Assembly: GCA_028690035.1 (NCBI GenBank) | Contig: JAQVCA010000012.1 | Location: 1 to 47,874, forward strand | DNA: 47,874 bases | Source: Comamonas sp. | GTDB taxonomy: Bacteria; Pseudomonadota; Gammaproteobacteria; Burkholderiales; Burkholderiaceae_C | Reading direction: 5' to 3' | Shown here: positions 7,502-15,580 of the stretch, piece by piece | Layout: each line of letters starts with the position of its first letter | How positions within the stretch are numbered: the first letter of the stretch is position 1 | The notes under the pieces: generated by a model | Told to the model about the DNA's origin: nothing | The model's database searches: none | The model's input: only the letters and a program-made list of their open reading frames with translations | Translations under genes and position numbers: made by a program

Positions 7502-8866
7502 TCAGACGTCGGGCTTGAGCCAGCGGTTGACGGCGTCCACATTCGCCATACGCTCTTGCCCGGCCAGCATTTGTAGCTTGAGGTGGGCCAGCACATAGAC
7601 GTAGCGCGCCTGCGCCAGATCGCGCTGGGCCGTGGTCAGTTGTTGTTCGGCATTGAGCACATCCACGGTCGTGCGCACCCCCGCCTGCAGGGATTTCTGG
7701 CTCGACAGCAGCGCCTGCTGCGCCGAGCGCACGGCCTGCTCTAAGGCGCCAATGCGCAGCACGCCCTCGGTCATGGCGCTGAACTGCTCATACACCTGAT
7801 GGCTCAAGTCGCGCTGCGCGGCCTCCAGCGTTTGCTGCGCACGCTCCACCTCGGCCAAGGCCTGGCGCACGGTCGAGTTCACAGCGCCACCGGCATACAG
7901 GGGCACATTCAGCTGCACCCCCACGTACTTTTGCTTGTAGATCGTGTTGACGCTGGTGACCGAATCGCTGTCCGAGCGCGACACCACCGCCACCATGTCC
8001 AGCGTGGGTTTGTGGCCCGCCCGGGCCTTGTCCACTTCGGCCTGTGCAGCACGCAGGCGCGCACGCAGCGCCTGCAGCTGCGGGCTGCTTTCTTCGGCCA
8101 ACGCGATCCATTCCTGCGCCCCGCTGGGCATGGGCGCACTGGGCGCAAAGCGCTGGGTGTCCAGGTCGGCCAGCGCCACCTGTTCGGTCACTGGTGTGCC
8201 TACCAGCAGGCTCAGGCGGCGGCGCGCCAGATTCAGGGCCTGCTGGGCCTGGAGTACCTGCGCATGGGCCAGATCGCGACGTGCTTGGGCCTCGTCCACA
8301 TCGGTGCGCATGCCCATGCCCGCAGCAAAACCCTTCTGGGCCAATTGCAGCTGCGCCTCGTAGGCCGTTTGCTGCGCACTGGCCAGGTCCAGCTGCACCT
8401 GGGCCAGCAGCGCATCGAAGTAGGCCTGCGCCACGCGCTCGAGCAGGCTGTTTTCGTTCACATCCAGCACGGCGTCCGCATCCTGCACCTGCTCCCTGGC
8501 CTGCCTGATCTGCGCCAGCACTGCGGGCCGATACAGGGGTTGGCGCAGCTGCAGCGCGGCGTTGTTGCTGTTGTAGTAACGCTCGGTCACCGAGCGCTGC
8601 CCCAGGATATTGGCCGCCTGCGTCTCCAGGTGGTTGCGGTTCTCGCCTGCGCTCAGGTTCACGCTGGGCAGGCGCTGGGCCAAGGCCTGCGGCAAACGCT
8701 CGTGCGCCGCCTGCGTGGCCGCACGCTCGGCCAGGATCGTGGCATCGTGCTGCAAGGCGGCCTCATAGGCGGCCTTCAAATCCAGCGCCCAAGCAGAATT
8801 TGCATTAAAAGCCGTTAAAACCAAGGCAGATAAAGCGGTTGCAGCTATGTTTTTTGAAAAAATCAT
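7502..8866 (-). CDS. TolC-family outer membrane protein of the type I secretion system
   Basis: This 454-residue protein has a signal peptide ending near NANSAWA, followed by two OEP (outer membrane efflux) repeats rich in long coiled-coil helices (LKAAYEAALQHDATILAE early; AQQALLSSQKSLQAGVRTTV and DVLNAEQQLTTAQRDLAQAR late). TolC-type trimers form the outer-membrane and periplasmic tunnel of type I secretion. GAGGAG precedes the ATG at a good spacing and lies in the end of the adaptor gene, only 6 bases away, so the genes are tightly coupled. Length matches the family. It could also serve efflux pumps, but the operon context favours secretion. Confidence 0.93.
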   Translation of the reverse strand: MIFSKNIAATALSALVLTAFNANSAWALDLKAAYEAALQHDATILAERAATQAAHERLPQALAQRLPSVNLSAGENRNHLETQAANILGQRSVTERYYNSNNAALQLRQPLYRPAVLAQIRQAREQVQDADAVLDVNENSLLERVAQAYFDALLAQVQLDLASAQQTAYEAQLQLAQKGFAAGMGMRTDVDEAQARRDLAHAQVLQAQQALNLARRRLSLLVGTPVTEQVALADLDTQRFAPSAPMPSGAQEWIALAEESSPQLQALRARLRAAQAEVDKARAGHKPTLDMVAVVSRSDSDSVTSVNTIYKQKYVGVQLNVPLYAGGAVNSTVRQALAEVERAQQTLEAAQRDLSHQVYEQFSAMTEGVLRIGALEQAVRSAQQALLSSQKSLQAGVRTTVDVLNAEQQLTTAQRDLAQARYVYVLAHLKLQMLAGQERMANVDAVNRWLKPDV

Positions 8867-8872
8867 CGCGTA

Positions 8873-10231
8873 TCACTCCTCGGTCATCGACGCAGCGATG
8901 CGCTTGAGCAGCGGGTGCAACAGATACACCAGCATGCTGCGCTCCCCGCCCTTGAAAATCACCTCCACCGGCATGCCGGGGTGCAGCTGGCGCTGGCCCA
9001 ATTTCTTGAGGCCTTCGCCTGTCACCTGCACACGGGCCAGGTAGTACGTCACGCCCGTTTGCTCGTCCTTGAGCAAGTCCCCGGAAATCGACACCACTTG
9101 CCCTTGCACCACCAGCTGGGGCGAGTTCACAAACGAAGAAAAACGCACATCCACCGGCATCTCGGGCTGCACGCGGTCGATCATGTGCGGCGGCACATGC
9201 GCCTCCAGCAGCAGTGGCGCGCCCTTGGGCACGATGTCCATGATCTTCTGGCCGGGCTGCACCACGCCACCTTCGGTCTGCACGGCCAACCCCACCACCT
9301 GACCCGACGCCGGCGAGCGAATCTCCGTGCGCTGCAGATCGTTGCTCACTGCACGATAGCGCTCACCCTCGGCCAGCACCTGGCGATTGACGTCGGCCAG
9401 CTGCGTCTCCACTTCTTTGCGGTACTCCTGCTGGCGCGACACGATGCGCTGCTGCAACTCGGCAATGCTGCTGCTGGCACGCAGCACGTTGCCCTGCAAG
9501 TCGGCCAGGGACGAGCGGATATCGGCCTGCTGGCGCTCCAGCTCCAGCTGGCGATTGCGCGGGGCGTAGCCCTCCTGCACCAGCCCACGCAGCGGCGTCA
9601 GCTCCTGTTGCAGCAATTCCAGCTGGCCCTGACGGCTTTGCTCCATGCTCTTGTAGGACTGTTGCAGCGCCTGCTGGCCTGCCACGCCTTCTTTCAGCGA
9701 CTGCACATCGGCCTGCAGCTGCGCGCGGCGCGCATTGAACAACTGCGTCTGGTTTTGCAGTTGCAGCCGCAGCTGCGCATCCTGCTGGGCTGCCTCCAGC
9801 AACTCAGGCGCAAACTCCACCTTGGGCTTGCCTTGCTGTTCGGCCACCAAACGCCCTTGCATGGCCAGCAGTGCAAAGTAGCCCTGGCGCACGTCGGCGT
9901 AGTTGGCCTTGGCCACGGCATCGTCCAGGCGCATCAGCACCTGCTCGGCCTGCACTTCATCGCCCTCGCGCACCAGCACCTGCTTGACGATGCCGCCGCT
10001 CAAATGCTGCACCGCCTTGCGCTTGGTATCCAGCGCCACGGTACCCGTGCTGGGCACCCCTTCATCCAAAGGCGCAAAGGCCGCCCAAACAAAGAAGCCC
10101 ACAAACGCAATGCCCAAAGCCCATAGACCAATGCGTCCGGCCCGCCCCAGATCATGGGCATGGGAAGCACCACCACCCTGTGGCGCATTCGGCGCTGCCA
10201 CTGCTGTACTCTGCGTAGAAGAATCTGCCAT
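8873..10231 (-). CDS. HlyD-family periplasmic adaptor (membrane fusion protein), type I secretion
   Basis: This 452-residue protein has a short cytoplasmic N-terminus, one membrane segment (IGLWALGIAFVGFFVWAAFA, about residues 33-52), and the family signature DEGVPSTGTVALDTKRKAVQ with HLSGGIVKQVLVREGDEVQA (first lipoyl half). A long coiled coil at about 115-300 follows, then the second lipoyl half (IRSPASGQVVGLAVQTEGGV) and a beta-barrel domain ending PGMPVEVIFKGGERSMLVYL. It bridges the ABC transporter and the TolC-like tunnel. It lies 42 bp after the second ABC gene in the same operon. Confidence 0.95.
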   Translation of the reverse strand: MADSSTQSTAVAAPNAPQGGGASHAHDLGRAGRIGLWALGIAFVGFFVWAAFAPLDEGVPSTGTVALDTKRKAVQHLSGGIVKQVLVREGDEVQAEQVLMRLDDAVAKANYADVRQGYFALLAMQGRLVAEQQGKPKVEFAPELLEAAQQDAQLRLQLQNQTQLFNARRAQLQADVQSLKEGVAGQQALQQSYKSMEQSRQGQLELLQQELTPLRGLVQEGYAPRNRQLELERQQADIRSSLADLQGNVLRASSSIAELQQRIVSRQQEYRKEVETQLADVNRQVLAEGERYRAVSNDLQRTEIRSPASGQVVGLAVQTEGGVVQPGQKIMDIVPKGAPLLLEAHVPPHMIDRVQPEMPVDVRFSSFVNSPQLVVQGQVVSISGDLLKDEQTGVTYYLARVQVTGEGLKKLGQRQLHPGMPVEVIFKGGERSMLVYLLHPLLKRIAASMTEE

Positions 10232-10273
10232 TTTTCAACCTAACTGTTATCTCATCCGTACCTGGGCACTGCC

Positions 10274-12004
10274 TCAGGCGCCCGCTGCTGCTGCGTTGGC
10301 CACTTGCGCCTGACCCGGCTGCGCCGCACGCAAGGCCGCCAGCACGGTATCGCGCGGCCCTTGGGCCTGCAGCACCCCATCCTTCAGGAACACTACGTTA
10401 TCGGCCACCGCCAAAATGCCGGGCCGGTGCGTGATCAGCACCACCGCGCTGCCACGCGCACGCAGCGCCTGCACGGCCTGCACCAGCGCTGCCTCGCCCA
10501 CATCGTCCAAGTTGGCGTTGGGTTCATCCAACACCACCAGGGCCGGTTGCCCATAAATGGCCCGCGCCAAGCCAATACGCTGGCGCTGCCCACCGGACAG
10601 CAAATTGCCCGCCTCCCCCATCGATGTGTCGTAGCCCTTGGGGAAGCGCAAGATCATCTCGTGCAGCCCCGCATCCTTGGCTGCGGCGATCACCTTCTGT
10701 GCATCCACCTGTCCCAAGCGGGCAATGTTCTCGGCAATCGAGCCTTCAAACAACTCAATATCTTGGGGCAGGTAACCAATGTAGGCACCCAGCTCGTCGC
10801 GGCTCCAGCCCTGGATCGGGCGCTCATCGAGCAACACCTCACCGGCCATCTGCGGCCAAATCCCCAGCATGCAGCGTGCCAGCGTCGATTTGCCCGAGCC
10901 CGATGGCCCCAACACCACCGTGACCGAGCCCGACGGCACCTGCAGGCTCACGCCCTTCAAAATCGGCTCCTTGCGCTCAGGCACCACCGCCACCACATCG
11001 CGCAGTGTCAGGGCGCCCGTGGGCGGCACACGCACCAACGCCGGGTCGCGCTCGGGGTTGTCGCGCAGCAGCGCTTCCAAGCGGGTAAACGCCCCTTTGG
11101 CCAGCGTCATGCCACGCCAAGCGCCCACCAGCAAATCAATCGGTGCCAACGCACGTGTCATGAGCATGTTCGAGGCAATCATCGCCCCCGGTGACAATTC
11201 GCCCTGCACCACCAGCAGCGCACCGGCCCCTAGGGCCAACGACTGCTGTGTGTAGCGAATGAACTTGCTCACTGCCTGAATGCGGTGCTGCTGCTCTTGG
11301 GCGCTGCCCTGTTGCAACAAGGTCTGCACATGCAAGCGCTGCCACAGCGCGCGCAGGTTGGGCAGCATGCCCATGGGGTAGAGCACCTCCACATTGCGCA
11401 GCTTGCCCTGCACCAACTGGGTTTCAGCGCCCGCTGCCTGCTGCGCTGCCTGCGCCGGCGCCACCGTGCGACGGTGCCCCAGCCATACCAGGGCTGCCTG
11501 CACCAGTGCAAAAAAGATCGCCACAAAACCCAAGAAAGGGTGCAGCAAAAACACCACCGCCAAATAAATTGGTGTCCAAGGCGCATCGAACAGCGCAAAA
11601 ATGCCCTGCCCTGTTAAAAACTGACGCAGCTGCACCAGATCGCCAAAAATCTTGCCCGTGTGGTCGCCGCTGTCGCGCAAATTGCTCTCAAAGCTGGCAT
11701 TGAAGACGCGTGTACTGAGCATCGCATCAAAGCGCACCCCGGCGCGCACCAGCACCTTCGAGCGCAGCCACTCCGCGCACGAACCCATCACAAACAGCAT
11801 CAATGTCAACAGCGACAGCATGACCAACGTCGTGCCGCTATAACTCACCATGACGCGATCGAACACCTGCAGCATGTACAAAGTGGGCGCCAGCATCAGC
11901 ACGTTGATCACCATGCTCAGCGCACCCGTGATCCAAAACTCACGGCGAAACGCCCACAAAGCCTGCGTCAGCTCCGAGCGCGCAAAAAAACCAGAAACTG
12001 CCAT
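10274..12004 (-). CDS. Type I secretion ABC transporter permease/ATPase, PrtD type (second of two)
   Basis: This 576-residue half-transporter has five or six membrane helices at about 20-290 and a complete nucleotide-binding domain: Walker A GPSGSGKST, Q-loop YLPQDIELFEG, signature LLSGGQRQRIGLARA, Walker B with catalytic glutamate LVVLDEPN and H-loop LITHRP. It lacks the C39-like peptidase domain, as in PrtD/AprD proteins. The ATG at 12004 was taken; a GTG lies one codon upstream, and AAAGG lies about 8 bases before. It follows a second, related ABC gene by 36 bp. The partner is also intact, so homodimers or a heterodimer are both possible. Confidence 0.93.
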   Translation of the reverse strand: MAVSGFFARSELTQALWAFRREFWITGALSMVINVLMLAPTLYMLQVFDRVMVSYSGTTLVMLSLLTLMLFVMGSCAEWLRSKVLVRAGVRFDAMLSTRVFNASFESNLRDSGDHTGKIFGDLVQLRQFLTGQGIFALFDAPWTPIYLAVVFLLHPFLGFVAIFFALVQAALVWLGHRRTVAPAQAAQQAAGAETQLVQGKLRNVEVLYPMGMLPNLRALWQRLHVQTLLQQGSAQEQQHRIQAVSKFIRYTQQSLALGAGALLVVQGELSPGAMIASNMLMTRALAPIDLLVGAWRGMTLAKGAFTRLEALLRDNPERDPALVRVPPTGALTLRDVVAVVPERKEPILKGVSLQVPSGSVTVVLGPSGSGKSTLARCMLGIWPQMAGEVLLDERPIQGWSRDELGAYIGYLPQDIELFEGSIAENIARLGQVDAQKVIAAAKDAGLHEMILRFPKGYDTSMGEAGNLLSGGQRQRIGLARAIYGQPALVVLDEPNANLDDVGEAALVQAVQALRARGSAVVLITHRPGILAVADNVVFLKDGVLQAQGPRDTVLAALRAAQPGQAQVANAAAAGA

Positions 12005-12040
12005 CACATAAAGCCTTTTTTCTTCTGCATTGGACGCGTC

Positions 12041-13756
12041 TTATGCCGCCTGGCGTGCCGCCAGTGCCCCCTGCTTGAGGGCTGCCAGCACCTCATCGCG
12101 CGGGCCAAAGCCCTGCTGTGTGCCCTCGCGCATCACCAGCATCTTGTGTGCCACCGCCAACACACTGGTGCGGTGCGTCACCACCACCACCGTGGCACCA
12201 CGCGCGCTGGCCTGGGTGATAGCGCGTGCCAGCGCAGCATCGCCCTCATCGTCTAGATTGGAGTTGGGCTCATCGAGCACGATCAGCGTCGGCGCGCCAT
12301 ACAGCGCACGCGCTAAACCAATGCGCTGGCGCTGGCCTCCCGAGAGCCGAGCCCCACCGGGCCCGACCACCGTCTCGTAGCCCAATGGCAACGATTCAAT
12401 CAGTGCATGCACACCCACCTCTTCAGCGGCGGCACGCACCTTGTGCATGTCCACCTCGCCAAAACGGGCGATGTTCTGTGCCAGCGTGCCCTCGAACAAC
12501 TCCACCCCTTGCGGTAAATAACCCACATGGGGGCCCAGCTCGGCTTTGTCCCAAGTGAAGATATCTACCCCATCCAAGCGCACCTTGCCCGCAGCCGCAG
12601 GCCACAAGCCCACCAACAGCCGTGCCAATGTGCTCTTGCCCGAGGCCGATGGCCCCACCACCGCCAGCACCTCGCCGGGCTGCAGGGCAAACGCCACGCC
12701 GCGCACAATCGCCCCGGGGCTGCCGGGGGCGCCGGCCATCAATTGCTCCACCTGCAACACACCACGCGGTGCAGGCAAGGCCATGTTCTCAGGGTCTTTG
12801 GGGACGGCTGCCAGCAACGCCTCCAGGCGCTGCCACGACTCACGCACACCAATGACCGCCTGCCATTGCGCCACCACCTGCACCAGGGGCGCGAGCATGC
12901 GCCCCCCCAAAATGGAGCCCACAATCATCATCCCGCTGCCGCCGCGCAACTCGTTTTGCAAAAACAGCCAGCAACCCAAGCCCAGCATCAGCGAGCTCAG
13001 CGTCAGCTGCAGCAACTTGCCCAGCGCCTGAAACCCACCCGCGCTCTCAGAGGCCTGGGCCTGCAGATTCAGAAACTCGCGCTGCTTCTCCACCCAGCGC
13101 TGGTGCGTGGCACGCAGCATGCCCATGGCGGCAATCACTTCGGCATTGCGCAAGGCGCCATCGGCGTACTGCTGCGCCTGAAACGCCTTCTGGTTGGCCT
13201 GCATCAGCGGCTGCTTGGTACGCCGCTCATTCCACAGCGCCACCAGCGTCTGGGCAATGCCAAACACCACCGCCGACCAGCCCAGCCAGGGGCTGATCAA
13301 GAACAACAACACCGCCATCAGCAGCGCCACTGGTGCCTCCATGATGGCCAGCAGTGCCGGAGAAAACAAAAAGTCGCGCACCTTGGCAAAGTCCTGCAGT
13401 GGCTGTACTGTGCCGCCGGGCACCTGACGCAAGCGCGCGACAAACACCGCATCAAACACCCGAGCCCCCAACTGTGCATCCAGACGCTGCGCCGCCGCAC
13501 GCATTACCTCGGCGCGCGCCCACTCCAGCAGCTCCATCAGCGCATAGGCGCCCAGCACCACTACCGTCAACCAGAACAGCGTGCCGTAGCTGCGGCTATC
13601 GACCACTCGGCTGTACACCTCCAGCATGTAGCCTGAAGGCGCCAACACCAACACACTGGCAAACAGACTGAACCAGCCCGCTCGCACAAAAAACGGACGC
13701 AGCTGCATGAGCGCAGCGCGCAATTCCGAAGGCGCTTGGGATTTCTGTGCGCTCAT
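12041..13756 (-). CDS. Type I secretion ABC transporter permease/ATPase, PrtD type (first of two)
   Basis: This 571-residue half-transporter has N-terminal membrane helices (GWFSLFASVLVLAPSGYMLE first) and a complete ATPase domain: Walker A GPSASGKST, YLPQGVELFEG, ARLSGGQRQRIGLARA, LIVLDEPNSNLDDEG and VVVTHRTS. It is similar in length and layout to the next gene. Its ATG overlaps the TGA of the upstream TnpB-like gene as ATGA (13753-13756), which implies coupled translation. Two adjacent PrtD-type genes before a single adaptor and a single TolC-like gene is not the simplest arrangement. Confidence 0.93.
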   Translation of the reverse strand: MSAQKSQAPSELRAALMQLRPFFVRAGWFSLFASVLVLAPSGYMLEVYSRVVDSRSYGTLFWLTVVVLGAYALMELLEWARAEVMRAAAQRLDAQLGARVFDAVFVARLRQVPGGTVQPLQDFAKVRDFLFSPALLAIMEAPVALLMAVLLFLISPWLGWSAVVFGIAQTLVALWNERRTKQPLMQANQKAFQAQQYADGALRNAEVIAAMGMLRATHQRWVEKQREFLNLQAQASESAGGFQALGKLLQLTLSSLMLGLGCWLFLQNELRGGSGMMIVGSILGGRMLAPLVQVVAQWQAVIGVRESWQRLEALLAAVPKDPENMALPAPRGVLQVEQLMAGAPGSPGAIVRGVAFALQPGEVLAVVGPSASGKSTLARLLVGLWPAAAGKVRLDGVDIFTWDKAELGPHVGYLPQGVELFEGTLAQNIARFGEVDMHKVRAAAEEVGVHALIESLPLGYETVVGPGGARLSGGQRQRIGLARALYGAPTLIVLDEPNSNLDDEGDAALARAITQASARGATVVVVTHRTSVLAVAHKMLVMREGTQQGFGPRDEVLAALKQGALAARQAA

Positions 13757-14379
13757 ACCACCTCATCTACCATGACATATTCAGGCAACTCACCGGGTTG
13801 GGGCAGGGGTAACGCACTGGCACCGTCCTGCTCCTGCTGGTGATCCACCAATAAAAAAACCAGCGCAAAGCTGGGTATCCCGGATGCACTGACCTGCCCC
13901 TGCTGCAGCACCACCTCACGCAACTTCTGCTGGGTAAAGCGTTGCTGCACCTCGGGGGCCAATGCCAACTCAAAACGCATGCGGCCATCGAGGGTGAACA
14001 TCGACAACTGCCCCGCCTTGATGCTCAGCGTATGGCGATCGAAATACACCGGACTGTTTGCGCCAAAACGCAGCAGCGGCAAGGGCCGATCGCCCAACTT
14101 ATCCAAGTGCAAAGGACTGCTCGGGCTTTGAAACACCAAACGACACGTGCGCGACACCGAATAAATCGCGTTGCACACCATTTGCGAACCCATCTGCGGA
14201 AACGCCTCGCGCAACTGCCGGTACGCCAAATGGTGCAACGCCACCCGGTTCCACACCCGCGTCTGCTGCACCAAAGGCGCCAGCGCATTGCACAGCTGCG
14301 CAAAACCTTGCTGCAACTGCTGCAAACGCTGCGCCTGGGCAGGCGTTGTCTCTAGGGGAATACGAAGAAGGGCATCCAT
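13753..14379 (-). CDS. TnpB N-terminal-domain-like protein without RuvC, first gene of type I secretion operon
   Basis: This 208-residue protein is not a known secretion component. By eye it matches the N-terminal (WED/REC) part of IS200/IS605-type TnpB: a FxxLCNAL helix at 26-33, NRVALHHLAYRQLREAF at 44-60, QMVCNAI at 66-72, the beta-stranded VYFDRHTLSI at 111-120 and FTLDGRMRF at 128-136, with LREVVLQQGQ after it. In TnpB the RuvC-I motif (GVDLGI-like) would come next. Here the protein ends in EYVMVDEVV. There is no RuvC nuclease and no zinc finger, so it cannot cut DNA in the TnpB manner. Its stop overlaps the ABC transporter start (ATGA). A palindrome and promoter-like elements lie upstream. 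RNA-guided or ordinary nucleic-acid-binding regulation of the operon is a hypothesis only. Confidence 0.7.
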   Translation of the reverse strand: MDALLRIPLETTPAQAQRLQQLQQGFAQLCNALAPLVQQTRVWNRVALHHLAYRQLREAFPQMGSQMVCNAIYSVSRTCRLVFQSPSSPLHLDKLGDRPLPLLRFGANSPVYFDRHTLSIKAGQLSMFTLDGRMRFELALAPEVQQRFTQQKLREVVLQQGQVSASGIPSFALVFLLVDHQQEQDGASALPLPQPGELPEYVMVDEVV

Positions 14380-14407
14380 AACAGGGCGCGAGTGTAACAG
14401 CGCCTCC

Positions 14408-14424
14408 TATATGAAATTCATATA
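14408..14424 (-). promoter_or_regulatory. Palindromic operator candidate in the secretion operon promoter
   Basis: TATATGAAATTCATATA is a perfect inverted repeat (8-base arms, 1-base centre), 29 bases upstream of the TnpB-like start. On the minus strand it overlaps the spacer and -10 of a candidate promoter, TTGAGC-N16-TATAGG. It is the only AT-rich palindrome in a GC-rich region. Confidence 0.5.
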
Positions 14425-14489
14425 AGAGCTCAAAATGCCAAAAAAAAGCCGCGTCAGCGCAGCCAGCCCTCTCCGCTACCCGGCACGCT

Positions 14490-14735
14490 TCAGCACCACC
14501 CCAATAGCAGCACATTCAGCCCCGCTAGCGCCGCATCGGGTACCCCCACCACATCAATCACCTCCACCACCGGAGCCTGCCCCCGCGCCGTGTCGGCGCC
14601 CGGCTGCGCCACATGCAGATACGCCCCTGGCGCTAGCGGCTGCCAGCCCAGGGCCTCTGCCTGCAACATACGCAACTCCTGCAGCTCCGTGGGCAAGTGA
14701 AGTAGATCAGCGGGCATGTTGTACTCGGTCATCAA
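14490..14735 (-). CDS. Small unknown protein, 81 residues
   Basis: The frame begins MMTEYNMPADLLHLPTELQE and ends GVPDAALAGLNVLLLGWC. No family is recognised. It lies upstream of the secretion operon on the same strand, separated by 110 bp that carry the operator-like palindrome. Support for it being real is that its C-terminus is shared with the broken gene end at the left edge of the window (11 of 17 terminal residues identical). It has no signal peptide and no clear membrane segment. Confidence 0.45.
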   Translation of the reverse strand: MMTEYNMPADLLHLPTELQELRMLQAEALGWQPLAPGAYLHVAQPGADTARGQAPVVEVIDVVGVPDAALAGLNVLLLGWC

Positions 14736-14810
14736 AACGCATGGTGCGCCGCACCATCAAGAGGAAAGAAAGGGCACGCAATCTACCACAGCCGCCCCTA
14801 GGCAGCATTC

Positions 14811-14890
14811 AAAAGGACACCCACTTTGGCGGAGCCGATTCTTAAGCAAAATCGGCCTCTGGCGCTTACCCAGCAAGCGCGGGCAGCTAT
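14811..14890 (+). repeat. R1 repeat, copy 8
   Basis: A full-length but diverged copy (GGCGGAGCCGATTCTTAAG in the hairpin arm). It lies directly upstream of the EF-hand gene with no REPIN partner. Confidence 0.82.
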
Positions 14891-14982
14891 TAAAATTCTA
14901 TAGGGTATGGGCAGGTCTGCAGTCAGCGTGGTGGCGCGCCAGCCACACAGTACCTGAACCTGAACCTTGGGAAGGCGAGGCT

Positions 14983-15510
14983 GTGTTCCCCGCCGAGCTG
15001 CTGGCCATCGTGAGCCTGAACCACAACACTGGGGTGCTTTCCAATGCCAACTTGCGCTCCATCGCGCTGCAGCAGGGCGTCAGTGCCGAGCGCTACGACC
15101 AACTGTTCAGCCCGCAAGACATCGACTGGAATGGCGATGGCACCCTGAGCACCAGCGAGCTGGGCCTGAGCCAACTGGGCAATCTGCCTGCCACCAGCGA
15201 CACGGTGGCTTCCTTGCTCTACGGCACCATGATCAACGTGTACCACGCGCTGGATATGCAAGAGCTCATGAGCATCGGCAATTTTGTGAGCACCCATGGC
15301 ACGGACATCGCGTACAACCCCAATTCGCCCTACGTGGCGCAGCTGGAGTCGATGATGCTCAACGCCTTGAGCACACCCGCAGCACCGCCCATCATGAGCG
15401 ATGCCGAGATCGCCAACGTCATCGGCCTGAGCGTTGCCGGCATGGCCCAAGCCTACGGCGACGACTTTGCGCTGTTTGACAATGCGCTGGGCGGCATTTT
15501 TGGTCTGTAA
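14983..15510 (+). CDS. EF-hand-containing protein, possibly 5'-truncated
   Basis: Translation from the GTG at 14983 (GAAGGCGAGG lies just before it) gives 175 residues. A canonical 12-residue EF-hand loop, DWNGDGTLSTSE, is at about 48-59. It starts with D, has N, D, T and S at alternate positions, and ends with E, so it should bind calcium. The rest is mostly helical, ending DDFALFDNALGGIFGL. The open frame continues upstream through an R1 repeat with no good start, so the original N-terminus may have been lost. It lies between the secretion operon and the secreted-protein genes and could be a substrate or accessory. Function unknown. Confidence 0.6.
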   Translation: MFPAELLAIVSLNHNTGVLSNANLRSIALQQGVSAERYDQLFSPQDIDWNGDGTLSTSELGLSQLGNLPATSDTVASLLYGTMINVYHALDMQELMSIGNFVSTHGTDIAYNPNSPYVAQLESMMLNALSTPAAPPIMSDAEIANVIGLSVAGMAQAYGDDFALFDNALGGIFGL

Positions 15511-15528
15511 GCGGTAGGTCTCCAGCGC

Positions 15529-15558
15529 AAAAAAGCCTGGGTTGCGTGCAACCCAGGC
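15529..15558 (-). terminator. Intrinsic terminator of the delta-60 repeat gene
   Basis: On the minus strand GCCTGGGTTGC/GCAACCCAGGC form an 11-base-pair stem followed by TTTTTT. The stem shares its core (GGGTTGCGTGCAACCC) with the REPIN arms, so it may derive from the same repeat family. Confidence 0.75.
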
Positions 15559-15580
15559 CAACACGAATGCGCAAAGTGGG

